NCBI RefSeq assembly: GCF_009908285.1 | Contig: NZ_JAAARM010000015.1 | Span: forward strand, 1-64,000 | Direction of reading: 5' to 3' | Source: Pseudomonas sp. Fl4BN1 | GTDB lineage: Bacteria; Pseudomonadota; Gammaproteobacteria; Pseudomonadales; Pseudomonadaceae | DNA length: 64,000 nucleotides | Shown: piece after piece, positions 25,894-36,723 of the stretch | How the letters are laid out: each line of letters begins with the position of its first letter | Position numbering within the stretch: the first letter of the stretch is position 1 | Notes under the pieces: model-generated | What the model saw: the letters and a program-made list of their open reading frames with translations, nothing else | Database searches by the model: none | Told to the model about the DNA's origin: nothing | Translations under genes and position numbers: made by a program

Positions 25894-27177
25894 ATGGCGT
25901 TACGAGAAGAGTGTCTATGGGAAAAACTGACCCCGCAAAGACCTGACAACGCACCGCTCAAGGGCGAGCTGACGGCGGATGTATGCATCATCGGCGCCGG
26001 TTTCACCGGGTTGTCGGCGGCCGTGCACCTGCTGGAGCAGGGCAAGCGGGTCTGTGTCGTCGAAGCTCACCGCGCGGGGCACGGCGGCTCGGGGCGCAAT
26101 GTCGGACTGGTCAACGCCGGCATGTGGATCCCGCCAGACGAGATCGAAGCCGGTTTCGGCGAACAGGTGGGCAGCCAGCTCAACCGCATGCTCGGGGCTG
26201 CGCCGTCCCTGGTGTTCAGCCTGGTGGACAAGTATCAGATCGATTGCCAGTTGCGCCGCGAAGGCACCTTGCACATGGCTCACAATGCCCGTGGCGAGGC
26301 TGACCTGCGCAGTCGTGAACAACAATGGAAGCGTCGTGGTGCGCCGGTGGAACTGCTGACCGGCAGCGCCTGCGAAACCGCCACCGGCACCAAGAAAATT
26401 GCTGCCGCCTTGCTCGATCGGCGTGCTGGCACCCTCAACCCGATGGCCTACACCACGGGGCTGGCCAAGGCCGCAATCAAGCTTGGCGGCCAGTTGTTCG
26501 ATCACTCCCCGGTCACCCGCCTGGAGCGCCAGGGGCAGCGCTGGTCGGTGCAGACCGCGCAGGGTTCGGTGCTGGCCGAACAGGTGGTGATCGCCTCCAA
26601 CGCCTACACCGAGGGTGACTGGACCGAGCTGCGGCGTAACTTCTTTCCTGGTTATTACTATCAGGTGGCCTCCGCGCCGCTGACCGAAGAGGCGGCCCGG
26701 CAGATCCTCCCCGGTGGCCAGGGTTCCTGGGATACCCGCCAGGTCCTGAGCAGCATTCGCCGGGATGCCGAGGGCCGCTTGTTGCTAGGCAGCCTGGGCA
26801 ACGGCAACCAGAAACCCCAGTGGTTCCTCAAAGCCTGGGCCGACCGGGTGCAGCAGCATTATTTCCCCTACCTCAAGCCTGTGGAGTGGGAGTGCACCTG
26901 GACCGGCTGCATCGCCTTCACCCCCGATCACCTGATGCGCTTGTTCGAGCCTGCGCCCGGCCTGGTGGCAGTGACCGGTTACAACGGCCGGGGCGTGACC
27001 ACTGGCACGGTGGTGGGCAAGGCCTTCGCCGACTACCTGTGTAACGGAAATCCTCAGGCCCTACCGATTCCCTTCGCGCCCATGCAGCCCTTGGCCGGCG
27101 TGAGCCTGCGCAGTTGCCTGTACGAGGCCGGATTCTCCCTGTACCACGCAGGCCAGTGCCTGCGGATCGTTATCTGA
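25894..27177 (+). CDS. amaA: L-pipecolate oxidase, FAD-dependent
   Basis: It oxidises L-pipecolate to piperideine-6-carboxylate, the substrate that AmaB handles after ring opening. The 427-residue protein is a DAO-type FAD oxidoreductase. The N-terminal dinucleotide-binding motif is GAGFTGLSAAVHLLEQG (about 31-47), GGSGRNVGLVNAGMW follows, and TGYNGRGVTTGTVVGKAFADYL closes the FAD site. GGAG precedes the ATG. It lies 140 bases after amaB with a REP-like hairpin between. The assignment rests on family resemblance and the amaB neighbour. Confidence 0.88.
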   Translation: MALREECLWEKLTPQRPDNAPLKGELTADVCIIGAGFTGLSAAVHLLEQGKRVCVVEAHRAGHGGSGRNVGLVNAGMWIPPDEIEAGFGEQVGSQLNRMLGAAPSLVFSLVDKYQIDCQLRREGTLHMAHNARGEADLRSREQQWKRRGAPVELLTGSACETATGTKKIAAALLDRRAGTLNPMAYTTGLAKAAIKLGGQLFDHSPVTRLERQGQRWSVQTAQGSVLAEQVVIASNAYTEGDWTELRRNFFPGYYYQVASAPLTEEAARQILPGGQGSWDTRQVLSSIRRDAEGRLLLGSLGNGNQKPQWFLKAWADRVQQHYFPYLKPVEWECTWTGCIAFTPDHLMRLFEPAPGLVAVTGYNGRGVTTGTVVGKAFADYLCNGNPQALPIPFAPMQPLAGVSLRSCLYEAGFSLYHAGQCLRIVI

Positions 27178-27254
27178 AAGAGGAAATAAACGGCCAGCGA
27201 CGACGCTTTTCGATGCAGCGACTAGCCTGTAATGGTGCGGCTCGTAGCAGTTGC

Positions 27255-27269
27255 GCACCAGCAGTGTGC
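27255..27269. promoter_or_regulatory. NtrC-type dyad upstream of the branched-chain amino acid operon
   Basis: GCACCAGCAGTGTGC fits GCAC-N7-GTGC exactly and GCACC-N5-GGTGC with one mismatch. It lies about 210 bases upstream of the -24 element, within reach of an enhancer-binding protein. The rest of the 363-base gap (27178-27540) shows only the sigma-54 promoter. Confidence 0.5.
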
Positions 27270-27467
27270 AGTTCGGTGACGCGAGCTGTTACAGCAGGGT
27301 TGCACGTTGAATTGTGTCGCGGTTGCAATGATGGCACGCATGGGTTGCGCCCATTAAAAAGCAGGGTTTTACCTTCCGCGGTTTAGACGGTTGCACGCCC
27401 AATGAAAAAGGGCTCGAAACAGTCGAAATAACAATAAGACAGCGACTTTTTTCAGAATAAAAAACCA

Positions 27468-27484
27468 CTGGCACGGCGCTTGCT
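27468..27484 (+). promoter_or_regulatory. Consensus sigma-54 promoter of the branched-chain amino acid transport operon
   Basis: CTGGCACGGCGCTTGCT matches every specified position of YTGGCACG-N4-TTGCW. Transcription would start near 27496, giving a leader of about 45 bases before the ATG at 27541. An NtrC-type dyad lies upstream. Confidence 0.85.
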
Positions 27485-27540
27485 CTGAGCAATTAAGTGA
27501 AGTCGCAGTGCCAACTAAAAAAACCTTGGAGCACCACCTC

Positions 27541-28677
27541 ATGTCCCAGACGTTTTACAAGAAAGGCTTTCTGGCCCTCGCAGTGGCAACTGCGCTGGGT
27601 GTTTCTGCGTTTGCTCAAGCCGACCTGAAGATCGGTGTTGCGGGTCCCATGACCGGTGCCAATGCGGCATTTGGCGAGCAGTACATGAAGGGTGCACAGG
27701 CAGCGGCTGACGAGATCAACGCCAAGGGCGGGGTCAACGGCGAGAAGATCGTCCTGGTGAAAGGCGATGACGCTTGCGAACCCAAGCAGGCGGTGGCGGT
27801 GGCCAACCGCCTGGTGGACCAGGACAAGGTGGCCGGTGTGGTCGGGCACTTCTGTTCCTCGTCGACCATCCCGGCTTCCGAGGTCTATAGCGACGCCGGT
27901 GTGATTGCCATTACCCCGGGCTCCACCAACCCCCAGGTCACCGAGCGTGGCCTGAGTGCCATGTTTCGCATGTGCGGACGTGACGACCAGCAGGGCATTG
28001 TTGCCGGCGACTACATCGTCGATGTGCTCAAGGGCAAGAAAGTGGCGGTGCTGCACGACAAGGACACCTACGGCCAGGGCCTGGCAGACGCGACCAAGGC
28101 GCAGCTGACCAAGCGTGGCGTGGTTCCGGTGCTGTACGAAGGCCTGACCCGTGGCGAGAAAGACTTCAGCGCCGTGGTGACCAAGATCCGCGCCGCCGGT
28201 GCCGACGTGGTGTACTTCGGCGGCCTGCACCCGGAAGCCGGCCCGCTGGTGCGTCAACTGCGTGAGCAGGGCCTGAAAGACGTCAAGTTCATGTCCGACG
28301 ACGGCATCGTTACCGACGAGTTGGTGACCACTGCCGGCGGTCCGCAGTACGTCGATGGCGTGTACATGACTTTCGGCGCCGACCCGCGCTTATTGCCAGA
28401 CAGCAAGACTGTGGTCGACGCTTTCCGCAAAGCCGGTACCGAGCCCGAAGGCTACACCCTGTACGCCTATGCCTCGATCCAGGCCCTGGCTGCCGGCTTC
28501 GGCGGCGCCAAGTCCAACAAAGGCGAAGACGCGGCCAAATGGCTCAAGGCCAACCCGGTGAAAACCGTGATGGGCGAGAAGTCCTGGGACGCCAAGGGCG
28601 ACCTGAAAGTCTCCGACTACGTGGTCTATCAGTGGGACAAGGACGGCAAATACCACCAGTTGGAAAAACAGAAGTGA
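27541..28677 (+). CDS. braC: Branched-chain amino acid ABC transporter, periplasmic binding protein
   Basis: The 378-residue Leu/Ile/Val-binding protein begins with a signal peptide (MSQTFYKKGFLALAVATALG...AFAQA) and the mature part DLKIGVAGPMTGANAAFGEQ. This and the downstream GHFCSSSTIPASEVYSDAG are typical of BraC/LivJ. Two cysteines (in DDACEP and HFCSS) could form the conserved disulfide. The ATG at 27541 follows TTGGAGC; a longer ORF from 27508 would put an unlikely leader on the signal peptide. It is the first gene of a five-gene operon behind a sigma-54 promoter. Confidence 0.95.
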   Translation: MSQTFYKKGFLALAVATALGVSAFAQADLKIGVAGPMTGANAAFGEQYMKGAQAAADEINAKGGVNGEKIVLVKGDDACEPKQAVAVANRLVDQDKVAGVVGHFCSSSTIPASEVYSDAGVIAITPGSTNPQVTERGLSAMFRMCGRDDQQGIVAGDYIVDVLKGKKVAVLHDKDTYGQGLADATKAQLTKRGVVPVLYEGLTRGEKDFSAVVTKIRAAGADVVYFGGLHPEAGPLVRQLREQGLKDVKFMSDDGIVTDELVTTAGGPQYVDGVYMTFGADPRLLPDSKTVVDAFRKAGTEPEGYTLYAYASIQALAAGFGGAKSNKGEDAAKWLKANPVKTVMGEKSWDAKGDLKVSDYVVYQWDKDGKYHQLEKQK

Positions 28678-28838
28678 CATGAGTCCGAACGGGTCGACAC
28701 TGCCCTCAGGTGTCGACCCGTACTCGTGCAGTACTTGCCTTTTCTCGTAGAGCTGCACAACGGACGTGTTGCGCGGACGGGTGATCCCTGTCTGGCGTTG
28801 ACGCCCTGTGCCGTCTCTCAAGTCCGTGAGATTGCGTT

Positions 28839-29753
<915 letters not shown>

Positions 29754-29755
29754 GT

Positions 29756-31047
<1,292 letters not shown>

Positions 31048-31051
<4 letters not shown>

Positions 31052-31920
31052 GCGAATATATTCTGTCGGTCGAGAACCTGATGATGCACTTCGGTGGCAT
31101 CAAGGCCCTCAGCGACGTCAGCCTGAAGGTCAAGCGCAACTCGATCTTTGCCCTGATCGGCCCCAATGGTGCCGGCAAGACCACGGTGTTCAACTGCCTG
31201 ACCGGTTTCTACAAGGCCTCCGGCGGGCGCATCGAGCTCAACACCCGAGGCCAGCAGACCAACGTGATCAAGCTCCTGGGCGAGCCTTTTCGCGGCACTG
31301 ACTTCGTGTCGCCGAAGAGCTTCGCCAGCCGCCTCTACTACAAGATGTTCGGCGGTACTCACCTGGTGAACCGTGCCGGGCTGGCGCGGACCTTCCAGAA
31401 CATTCGCCTGTTCAAGGAAATGTCCGTGGTGGAGAACCTGCTGGTGGCCCAGCACATGTGGGTCAACCGCAACATGCTGGCCGGGATCCTCAACACCAAG
31501 GGCTACCGCAAGGCGGAGAGTGCGGCCCTGGACCATGCCTTCTACTGGCTGGAAGTGGTGGACCTGGTGGATTGTGCCAACCGCCTGGCCGGTGAACTGT
31601 CCTATGGCCAGCAACGCCGCCTGGAGATCGCCCGGGCCATGTGCACCCGGCCACAGATCATCTGCCTCGATGAGCCGGCTGCCGGCCTCAACCCTCAGGA
31701 AACCGAAGCGCTGAGCGCGATGATCCGGTTGCTGCGCGACGAGCACGGCCTGACCGTGGTGCTGATTGAACATGACATGGGCATGGTGATGAGTATTTCC
31801 GACCACATCGTGGTGCTCGACCACGGCAACGTGATTGCCGAGGGCGGCCCGGAAGCGATCCGCAGCGATCCGAAAGTGATCGCCGCCTACCTGGGTGCCG
31901 ACGAAGAGGAGCTGGTATGA
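31048..31920 (+). CDS. braF: Branched-chain amino acid ABC transporter ATP-binding protein LivG/BraF
   Basis: The 290-residue ATPase has Walker A GPNGAGKTT, the LivG-specific NRAGLARTFQNIRLFKEMSVVENL, the signature LSYGQQRRLEIARAM, and Walker B IICLDEPAAGLNPQE. It powers uptake of branched-chain amino acids together with BraG. It overlaps braE and braG by four bases on each side, so translation is coupled. Confidence 0.96.
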
Positions 31921-32633
31921 CGCAAGCCATCCTCGAACTCAAGGACCTGGACGTGTACTACGGCCCGATCCAGGCCTTGAAGAAAGTCTCGATGCACATC
32001 AACGAAGGGGAAACCGTGAGCCTGATCGGCTCCAACGGTGCCGGCAAGTCGACCCTGCTGATGTCGATCTTCGGCCAGCCCCGGGCCGAGTCCGGTCAGA
32101 TCCTCTACCGCGGTGTGGATATCACCCACAAGTCGTCTCACTACATCGCCTCCAACGGCATCGCCCAATCCCCGGAAGGGCGCCGGGTGTTCCCTGACAT
32201 GACCGTGGAAGAGAACCTGCTGATGGGCACTATCCCCATTGGCGACAAGTACGCCAGCGAGGACATGCAGCGCATGTTCGAACTGTTCCCCAGGCTCAAG
32301 GAGCGGCGTACCCAGCGGGCCATGACCATGTCCGGTGGCGAGCAGCAGATGCTGGCCATCGCTCGGGCCCTGATGAGCCGGCCCAAGTTGCTGCTGCTGG
32401 ATGAGCCGAGCCTGGGCTTGGCGCCGATTGTGGTGAAGCAGATTTTCGCCACCCTGCGGGAACTGGCGGCCACCGGCATGACCATCTTCCTGGTGGAGCA
32501 AAACGCCAACCATGCACTGAAACTGTCGGATCGGGCCTATGTGATGGTCAACGGCGAGATCCGCCTCAGCGGCACCGGCAAGGAATTGCTGGTCAATGAG
32601 GAGGTGCGCAACGCTTACCTGGGCGGCCACTGA
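31917..32633 (+). CDS. braG: Branched-chain amino acid ABC transporter ATP-binding protein LivF/BraG
   Basis: The 238-residue ATPase has Walker A GSNGAGKST, the signature MSGGEQQMLAIARAL and Walker B LLLLDEPSLGLAP. IAQSPEGRRVFPDMTVEENL is typical of LivF. It is the last gene of the operon; a long hairpin follows within ten bases. Confidence 0.96.
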   Translation: MTQAILELKDLDVYYGPIQALKKVSMHINEGETVSLIGSNGAGKSTLLMSIFGQPRAESGQILYRGVDITHKSSHYIASNGIAQSPEGRRVFPDMTVEENLLMGTIPIGDKYASEDMQRMFELFPRLKERRTQRAMTMSGGEQQMLAIARALMSRPKLLLLDEPSLGLAPIVVKQIFATLRELAATGMTIFLVEQNANHALKLSDRAYVMVNGEIRLSGTGKELLVNEEVRNAYLGGH

Positions 32634-32642
32634 CCGCCCGCT

Positions 32643-32697
32643 CTGTGGATAAGCCATGCCCCGCCGGCGCCCGCCGCCGGGGCATTTTTATCCACAG
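32643..32697. terminator. Bidirectional terminator hairpin with DnaA-box arms
   Basis: ATGCCCCGCCGGCG and a GC-rich inverse ending CCGGGGCATTTTT form a strong hairpin after braG. The outer arms are CTGTGGATAA (32643-32652) and TTATCCACAG (32688-32697), so the whole 55 bases is an inverted repeat whose ends are perfect DnaA-box sequences. Confidence 0.65.
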
Positions 32698-33351
32698 CTC
32701 CACCCGCCCTGTAGGAGCTGGCTTGCCAGCGAAACGGTGTCTCCGATGGCCGCTTATGCAGATTCTGTTGTGCGTCCGGATTCGCCGGCAAGCCGGCTCC
32801 TACGGACTCAGTGCGCGCATTGGCAACCGCGCGTTCGCAGAAGGACCGCCCGCGTCCGACAATTGTGGAAAACATTATTCGCAAGCTGCTAAGGCGCGGC
32901 ATAAAGACGCTGCAAATAGTTGTTTTTCCACTGTTTTGACTTGTCCCCGTTTGCTGTGGAACTGGCTGTGGGTAACGTGGGAGTAGCTGGCTGGAAGCCT
33001 TTGATTGCGTGGCCTGCAGGCTGTTGGTTGTTTTTTGATCAGGTGTTTTTGGGCAAGCCTTGGGCGCACTTGTCAACCTTTTTATTGTCGCAGGCGGACC
33101 TGCTAAAAGGCTTCGCTCAGCCTGTGGATAAGTCTGTGACTAAACTCTGGAAAGACTGCCCTGAGCAGCGTAGTTACTGGCCTCTGGCCTTATGCACTTT
33201 GACCGCGCGGTCATCTTTTATGAGGTCGGCTGCATGGACCGCCTGCCGGGGTCAAGCAAAAAACTTCCGATGATCGCCTGCAAGCCCTGTGGACAGCGGC
33301 TTTGCGGCATCTGTACTTGCCCCCAAAGACTGTGGACCGGCCTGTGGATAA
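32644..33351. other. Gene-free stretch with a cluster of DnaA-box sequences
   Basis: About 890 bases (32634-33523) hold no supported gene. They contain four exact TGTGGATAA/TTATCCACA nonamers (32644-32652, 32688-32696, 33123-33131, 33343-33351) and near matches TGTGGGTAA (32967-32975) and TGTGGACAG (33289-33297). No AT-rich unwinding region or iteron array is obvious, so I do not call an origin. Confidence 0.5.
32711..32803. repeat. Pseudomonas REP inverted pair
   Basis: gtaggagctggcttgccagcg and cgccggcaagccggctcctac form an inverted pair downstream of the bra operon. Confidence 0.8.
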
Positions 33352-33523
33352 GGTGCGGGCATATGGCTGCAGGCCAGAGCCCGCAAGGCGTAGACGAGAG
33401 TGGCTATTTTTTATACAGCGGCGCTTGATAACCCCCCTATGAGCAGGGATATAGGTTCGGGTATTCTGCGCGCCTTGACGCGCCCGGAAGGGTGAGCGCC
33501 CTCTGGCGATCTGGAGCACTGGC

Positions 33524-34555
33524 ATGACCGATAGTCCCGCGTTTGTTCCCGTCAAACCCGCAAGCCCGCTGCTGCGGCTGCGTGAGCGGGTCTTCTATCG
33601 CCTGGCCCTGCTGGACCTCGGCGGGCGAGGGCTGCTGCTGATCGGCGGGCTGTTCTTGCTGGCTTGGGCCAGTTCCGGAATCTACAAGGTGCAGCCGGAT
33701 GAGCAGGGCATTGTGCTGCGCTTTGGTCGCTGGCAACAGACCGCCGAACCCGGGCTGCATTACCACCTGCCGTACCCCATCGAGCGGGTGTTGTTGCCGA
33801 AAATCACTCAGGTCAATCAGCTGCAATTGGGCAGTGTTGGCTTGCAGGGTGCCTCCGCCAGCGGATCACGGGACAAACAGATGCTGACCGGCGACGAGAA
33901 CATCGTCGAAGCCGATTGCACGGTGTTCTGGCGGATCAAGGACGCACGTCGCTATCTTTTCGAGATCAGCGACCCGGAGCGTTCGGTGAAGCTGGCGGCA
34001 GAAAGCGCGTTGCGCGAGGTCATTGGACGCACACCGATTCAGTCGGTGATGTCTGACAAGCGCGCCCAGATCGCCGATGAAACCCGGGAGTTGTTGCAAC
34101 AGTTGCTGGACCGCGAGCAGGCCGGGATCCTGGTGACCCAGGTGCAGTTGCAGCGGGTCGATCCACCGCCCCAGGTCATCGACGCGTTCAACGACGTGCA
34201 GCGGGCCCGGGCCGACCAGGAACGAGCCCGCAACGAAGCGGAAGCCTATGCCAATGATGTGATTCCCCGTGCTCGAGGTGACGCGGCGCGGATCGCCCAG
34301 GAGGCAGAAGCCTACAAGGCGCAGGTTGCCAACCTGGCCGAGGGCGAGGCGAAGCGTTTTCTCTCGGTCTATGCCAGCTATGCACAAGCCAAGGATGTCA
34401 CCGCCTGGCGCCTGTACATGGAGAGCATGGATGAGGTGCTGAAGAAAGCCTCCAAGGTCATCATCGACACCTCCGGCAAGGGCATGTCCGGCGTTGTGCC
34501 TTACATGCCGCTCAATGACCCGGGCAAACCTGCGCAGAAGGACGTTCGACCATGA
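33524..34555 (+). CDS. HflK-like SPFH-domain membrane protein
   Basis: The 343-residue protein has one N-terminal membrane helix (GGRGLLLIGGLFLLAWASSGIY, about 33-54) followed by an SPFH/band-7 domain. The domain begins VQPDEQGIVLRFGRW and contains GLHYHLPYPIERVLLPKI, a coiled-coil segment rich in Glu/Arg/Ala (about 220-275), and a short C-terminal tail. It resembles HflK, the FtsH protease modulator, but lies away from hfq-hflX, so it is probably a paralogue. TGGAGC precedes the ATG. It overlaps the next SPFH gene by four bases, and the pair probably forms a hetero-oligomeric membrane scaffold. Confidence 0.88.
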   Translation: MTDSPAFVPVKPASPLLRLRERVFYRLALLDLGGRGLLLIGGLFLLAWASSGIYKVQPDEQGIVLRFGRWQQTAEPGLHYHLPYPIERVLLPKITQVNQLQLGSVGLQGASASGSRDKQMLTGDENIVEADCTVFWRIKDARRYLFEISDPERSVKLAAESALREVIGRTPIQSVMSDKRAQIADETRELLQQLLDREQAGILVTQVQLQRVDPPPQVIDAFNDVQRARADQERARNEAEAYANDVIPRARGDAARIAQEAEAYKAQVANLAEGEAKRFLSVYASYAQAKDVTAWRLYMESMDEVLKKASKVIIDTSGKGMSGVVPYMPLNDPGKPAQKDVRP

Positions 34556-35433
34556 GCCGCTCATTCAAATGGTTGGGCCTGGGGGTGGTCAGCGTCGCCC
34601 TCTGGGGGCTGGCGGCTTCGGCGTATGTGGTCGATGAAGCGCAGCAGGCCCTGATCATCCGCTTTGGTGCGCCGATGGGTGTGGCGGGGGAGCCGGGGCT
34701 CAAGTTCAAGGTGCCCTTCAGTGACTCGCTGGTGTTCTACGACAGCCGCCTGCAAACCCTGGCGTCCTCTTCCGAGCAGGTGATCCTTGGCGACCAGAAA
34801 CGCATCGAGGTCGCCACTTACACGCGTTTTCGCATCAGTGATCCGCTGCGCTTCTATCAAGCGGTGGGCACCTTGGAGCAGGCCAATGCCCAGTTGACGC
34901 AAATGGTCAGTTCCTCGTTGCGCCGTACCCTGGGCGAGATTTCCCTGCGTTCGTTGCTCTCCGCCTCCCGCCAGCAGGCGGTATCGGTGATCGAGAGGGA
35001 TGTGGCGGACAAGGCCCGTGCGCTGGGCGTCGAGGTGACAGAGGTGCGCCTGCACCGTGCTGATCTGCCGCTGGAAGCCAGCCAGGCGATTTACGAGCGC
35101 ATGAAGTCCGAGCGTCAGCGTGAAGCCAAGGAACTGCGCGCCCAGGGTTTCGAGTGGGCGCAACAGATCCAGGCCAAGGCCGACCGCGATCGTACGGTGC
35201 TGTTGTCCGAGGTCCAGCGGCAATCGGCGATTACCCATGGCGAAGCGGATGCCGAGGCCAACCAGATTCTCTCGGCGGCCTTCAGCAAGGACCCTGAGTT
35301 CTACAGGTTGTACCGCTCCCTGCAGACCTATCGGCAATCCATGGCCGAGAGCCAGCCGATGTTGGTGCTGACCCCTGATGCGGAGTTCCTCAAGCAGTTC
35401 CGCCATGGCCCGACAGCCCAGCGCGCGCAATAG
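34552..35433 (+). CDS. HflC-like SPFH-domain membrane protein
   Basis: The 293-residue protein starts with a membrane anchor (LGLGVVSVALWGLAASAYVVDEAQQAL) and an SPFH domain with IIRFGAPMGVAGEPGLKFKVPF. Downstream it has the HflC-like ERMKSERQREAKELRAQG and GEADAEANQILSAAFSKDPEFYRLYRSL segments. HflC proteins pair with HflK in a ring around membrane proteases. Overlap with the HflK-like gene supports a matched pair. It is followed immediately by a metal-transporter-like gene and a TerC gene, a grouping unlike the classical hfl operon. Confidence 0.9.
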   Translation: MSRSFKWLGLGVVSVALWGLAASAYVVDEAQQALIIRFGAPMGVAGEPGLKFKVPFSDSLVFYDSRLQTLASSSEQVILGDQKRIEVATYTRFRISDPLRFYQAVGTLEQANAQLTQMVSSSLRRTLGEISLRSLLSASRQQAVSVIERDVADKARALGVEVTEVRLHRADLPLEASQAIYERMKSERQREAKELRAQGFEWAQQIQAKADRDRTVLLSEVQRQSAITHGEADAEANQILSAAFSKDPEFYRLYRSLQTYRQSMAESQPMLVLTPDAEFLKQFRHGPTAQRAQ

Positions 35434-35434
35434 C

Positions 35435-36685
35435 ATGACGGTTCACGGCCTGGTGCCGGAACGCAGGCCGCTTGCACATCGGCTGCGCCGTCTGTTGGCT
35501 GCCATGGGCCCGGGGCTGGTGGTGATGATGGCCGATACCGAAGCGGGCAGTGTCATCACCGCCGCGCAAAGCGGTGCGCAGTGGGGGTATCGGTTGCTGT
35601 TACTGCAGTTGGTGCTGGTGCCGTTGATGTTCATGGCCCAGGAGCTGACTGTGCGTCTGGGGCTGTGTACCGGCAAGGGTTATATCGAATTGGTGCGTCA
35701 ACGCTGGGGGCGTGGGCTGGCGATGGCCTCGGCACTGGTGCTGCTGCTCAGTTGCCTGGGCGCGCTGCTGACGCAAATCAGCGGCTTGGTGGGGGCGGGC
35801 AGCCTGTTCGCTATCGCACCGTGGCCGATCCTGGTGACCCTGGTGCTGTTTATCCTGACCATGGTCCTGACCGGCTCCTACCGGTCGGTGGAGCGTATCA
35901 CCCTGGTGCTAGGCCTGTTCGGCCTGGCATTTTTGGTCATGGCGTACAACGCGCATCCTGATCCGCAGCAGATGCTGCACGAGATCTTGCAGATCCCGCT
36001 CAAGGAGCCCGACTACCTGTACCTGGCGGCGGCCAACCTGGGCACCAGCGTGATGCCCTGGACCCTGTTCTACCAGCAGTCGGCACTGGTGGATAAAGGC
36101 CTGGGGCCGGCCCATTTGCGCCTGGCGCGCCTGGATACCCTGGTCGGCGCGGTGTTTTGTCAGGTCCTGACAGCAGCGATCGTCATCGCGGCGGCGGCCA
36201 CCCTCGGCGGACATGGCGCCGGGCTGGACAGCATCGCCCAGATCGGCGAAGCCTTCGGCGCCCTGATCGGCCCGACCTGGGGGCAGGCGGTGTTCGTGGT
36301 CGGCCTGGCCGGCGGGGCGTTGGTGGCGACCATTGTGGTTTGCCTGAGTGCGGTCTGGGCCATGGGTGAAGCCTTGGGGATGCGCCACTCGCTGGAGCAG
36401 CACCCTCTGGACGCCCCCTGGTTCTATGGCGCTTTCGCGGTGCTGCTGATCGCCGGAGCGCTGCTGGTGGGGTCGGGGATCAACCTGATCCGCCTGTCGT
36501 TGGCGGTCGGGGTGCTGAATGCCTTGTTGATTCCGATGATGTTGCTGCTGTTGCTCCTGCTGGCGCGCAATGTGCTGCCAGCGAACCTGCGTCTGCGCGG
36601 GCCCTATGGGGTGCTGGTTCTCGTCACGTTTCTCCTGATGGGAGGACTTGGCGTCTATTGCGCCTTGAGCGGTGTGTTGGGGTGA
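35435..36685 (+). CDS. Nramp-family-like divalent metal transporter with altered metal-site motifs
   Basis: The 416-residue inner-membrane protein has about 11 helices and aligns by eye with Nramp/MntH transporters. The first helix reads GPGLVVMMADTEAGSVITAAQSG and the sixth LGTSVMPWTLFYQQSALVDKG. Canonical Nramps have DPGN and MPHN there; here the DPGN tetrad is replaced by DTEA and the histidine of MPH by tryptophan, while the aspartate and methionine remain. Metal preference may therefore differ. I chose ATG 35435, just after the HflC-like stop; ATG 35405, overlapping it, is also possible and neither has a strong ribosome-binding site. It is co-directional with the SPFH genes and TerC. Confidence 0.78.
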   Translation: MTVHGLVPERRPLAHRLRRLLAAMGPGLVVMMADTEAGSVITAAQSGAQWGYRLLLLQLVLVPLMFMAQELTVRLGLCTGKGYIELVRQRWGRGLAMASALVLLLSCLGALLTQISGLVGAGSLFAIAPWPILVTLVLFILTMVLTGSYRSVERITLVLGLFGLAFLVMAYNAHPDPQQMLHEILQIPLKEPDYLYLAAANLGTSVMPWTLFYQQSALVDKGLGPAHLRLARLDTLVGAVFCQVLTAAIVIAAAATLGGHGAGLDSIAQIGEAFGALIGPTWGQAVFVVGLAGGALVATIVVCLSAVWAMGEALGMRHSLEQHPLDAPWFYGAFAVLLIAGALLVGSGINLIRLSLAVGVLNALLIPMMLLLLLLLARNVLPANLRLRGPYGVLVLVTFLLMGGLGVYCALSGVLG

Positions 36686-36723
36686 AGTCGTGACCAATCC
36701 TTGTGTCGTGGGGAAATTGCCGC

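Noticed and set aside
27332..27348. Second sigma-54-like match (TGGCAC...TTGC) upstream of braC
   Set aside because: The spacer is seven bases and not five, so GG and GC are on the wrong helix phase; the element at 27468-27484 is perfect.
32634..33523. Chromosomal or plasmid replication origin
   Set aside because: DnaA boxes alone are insufficient; there is no AT-rich unwinding element, iteron array or dnaA/rep gene nearby.
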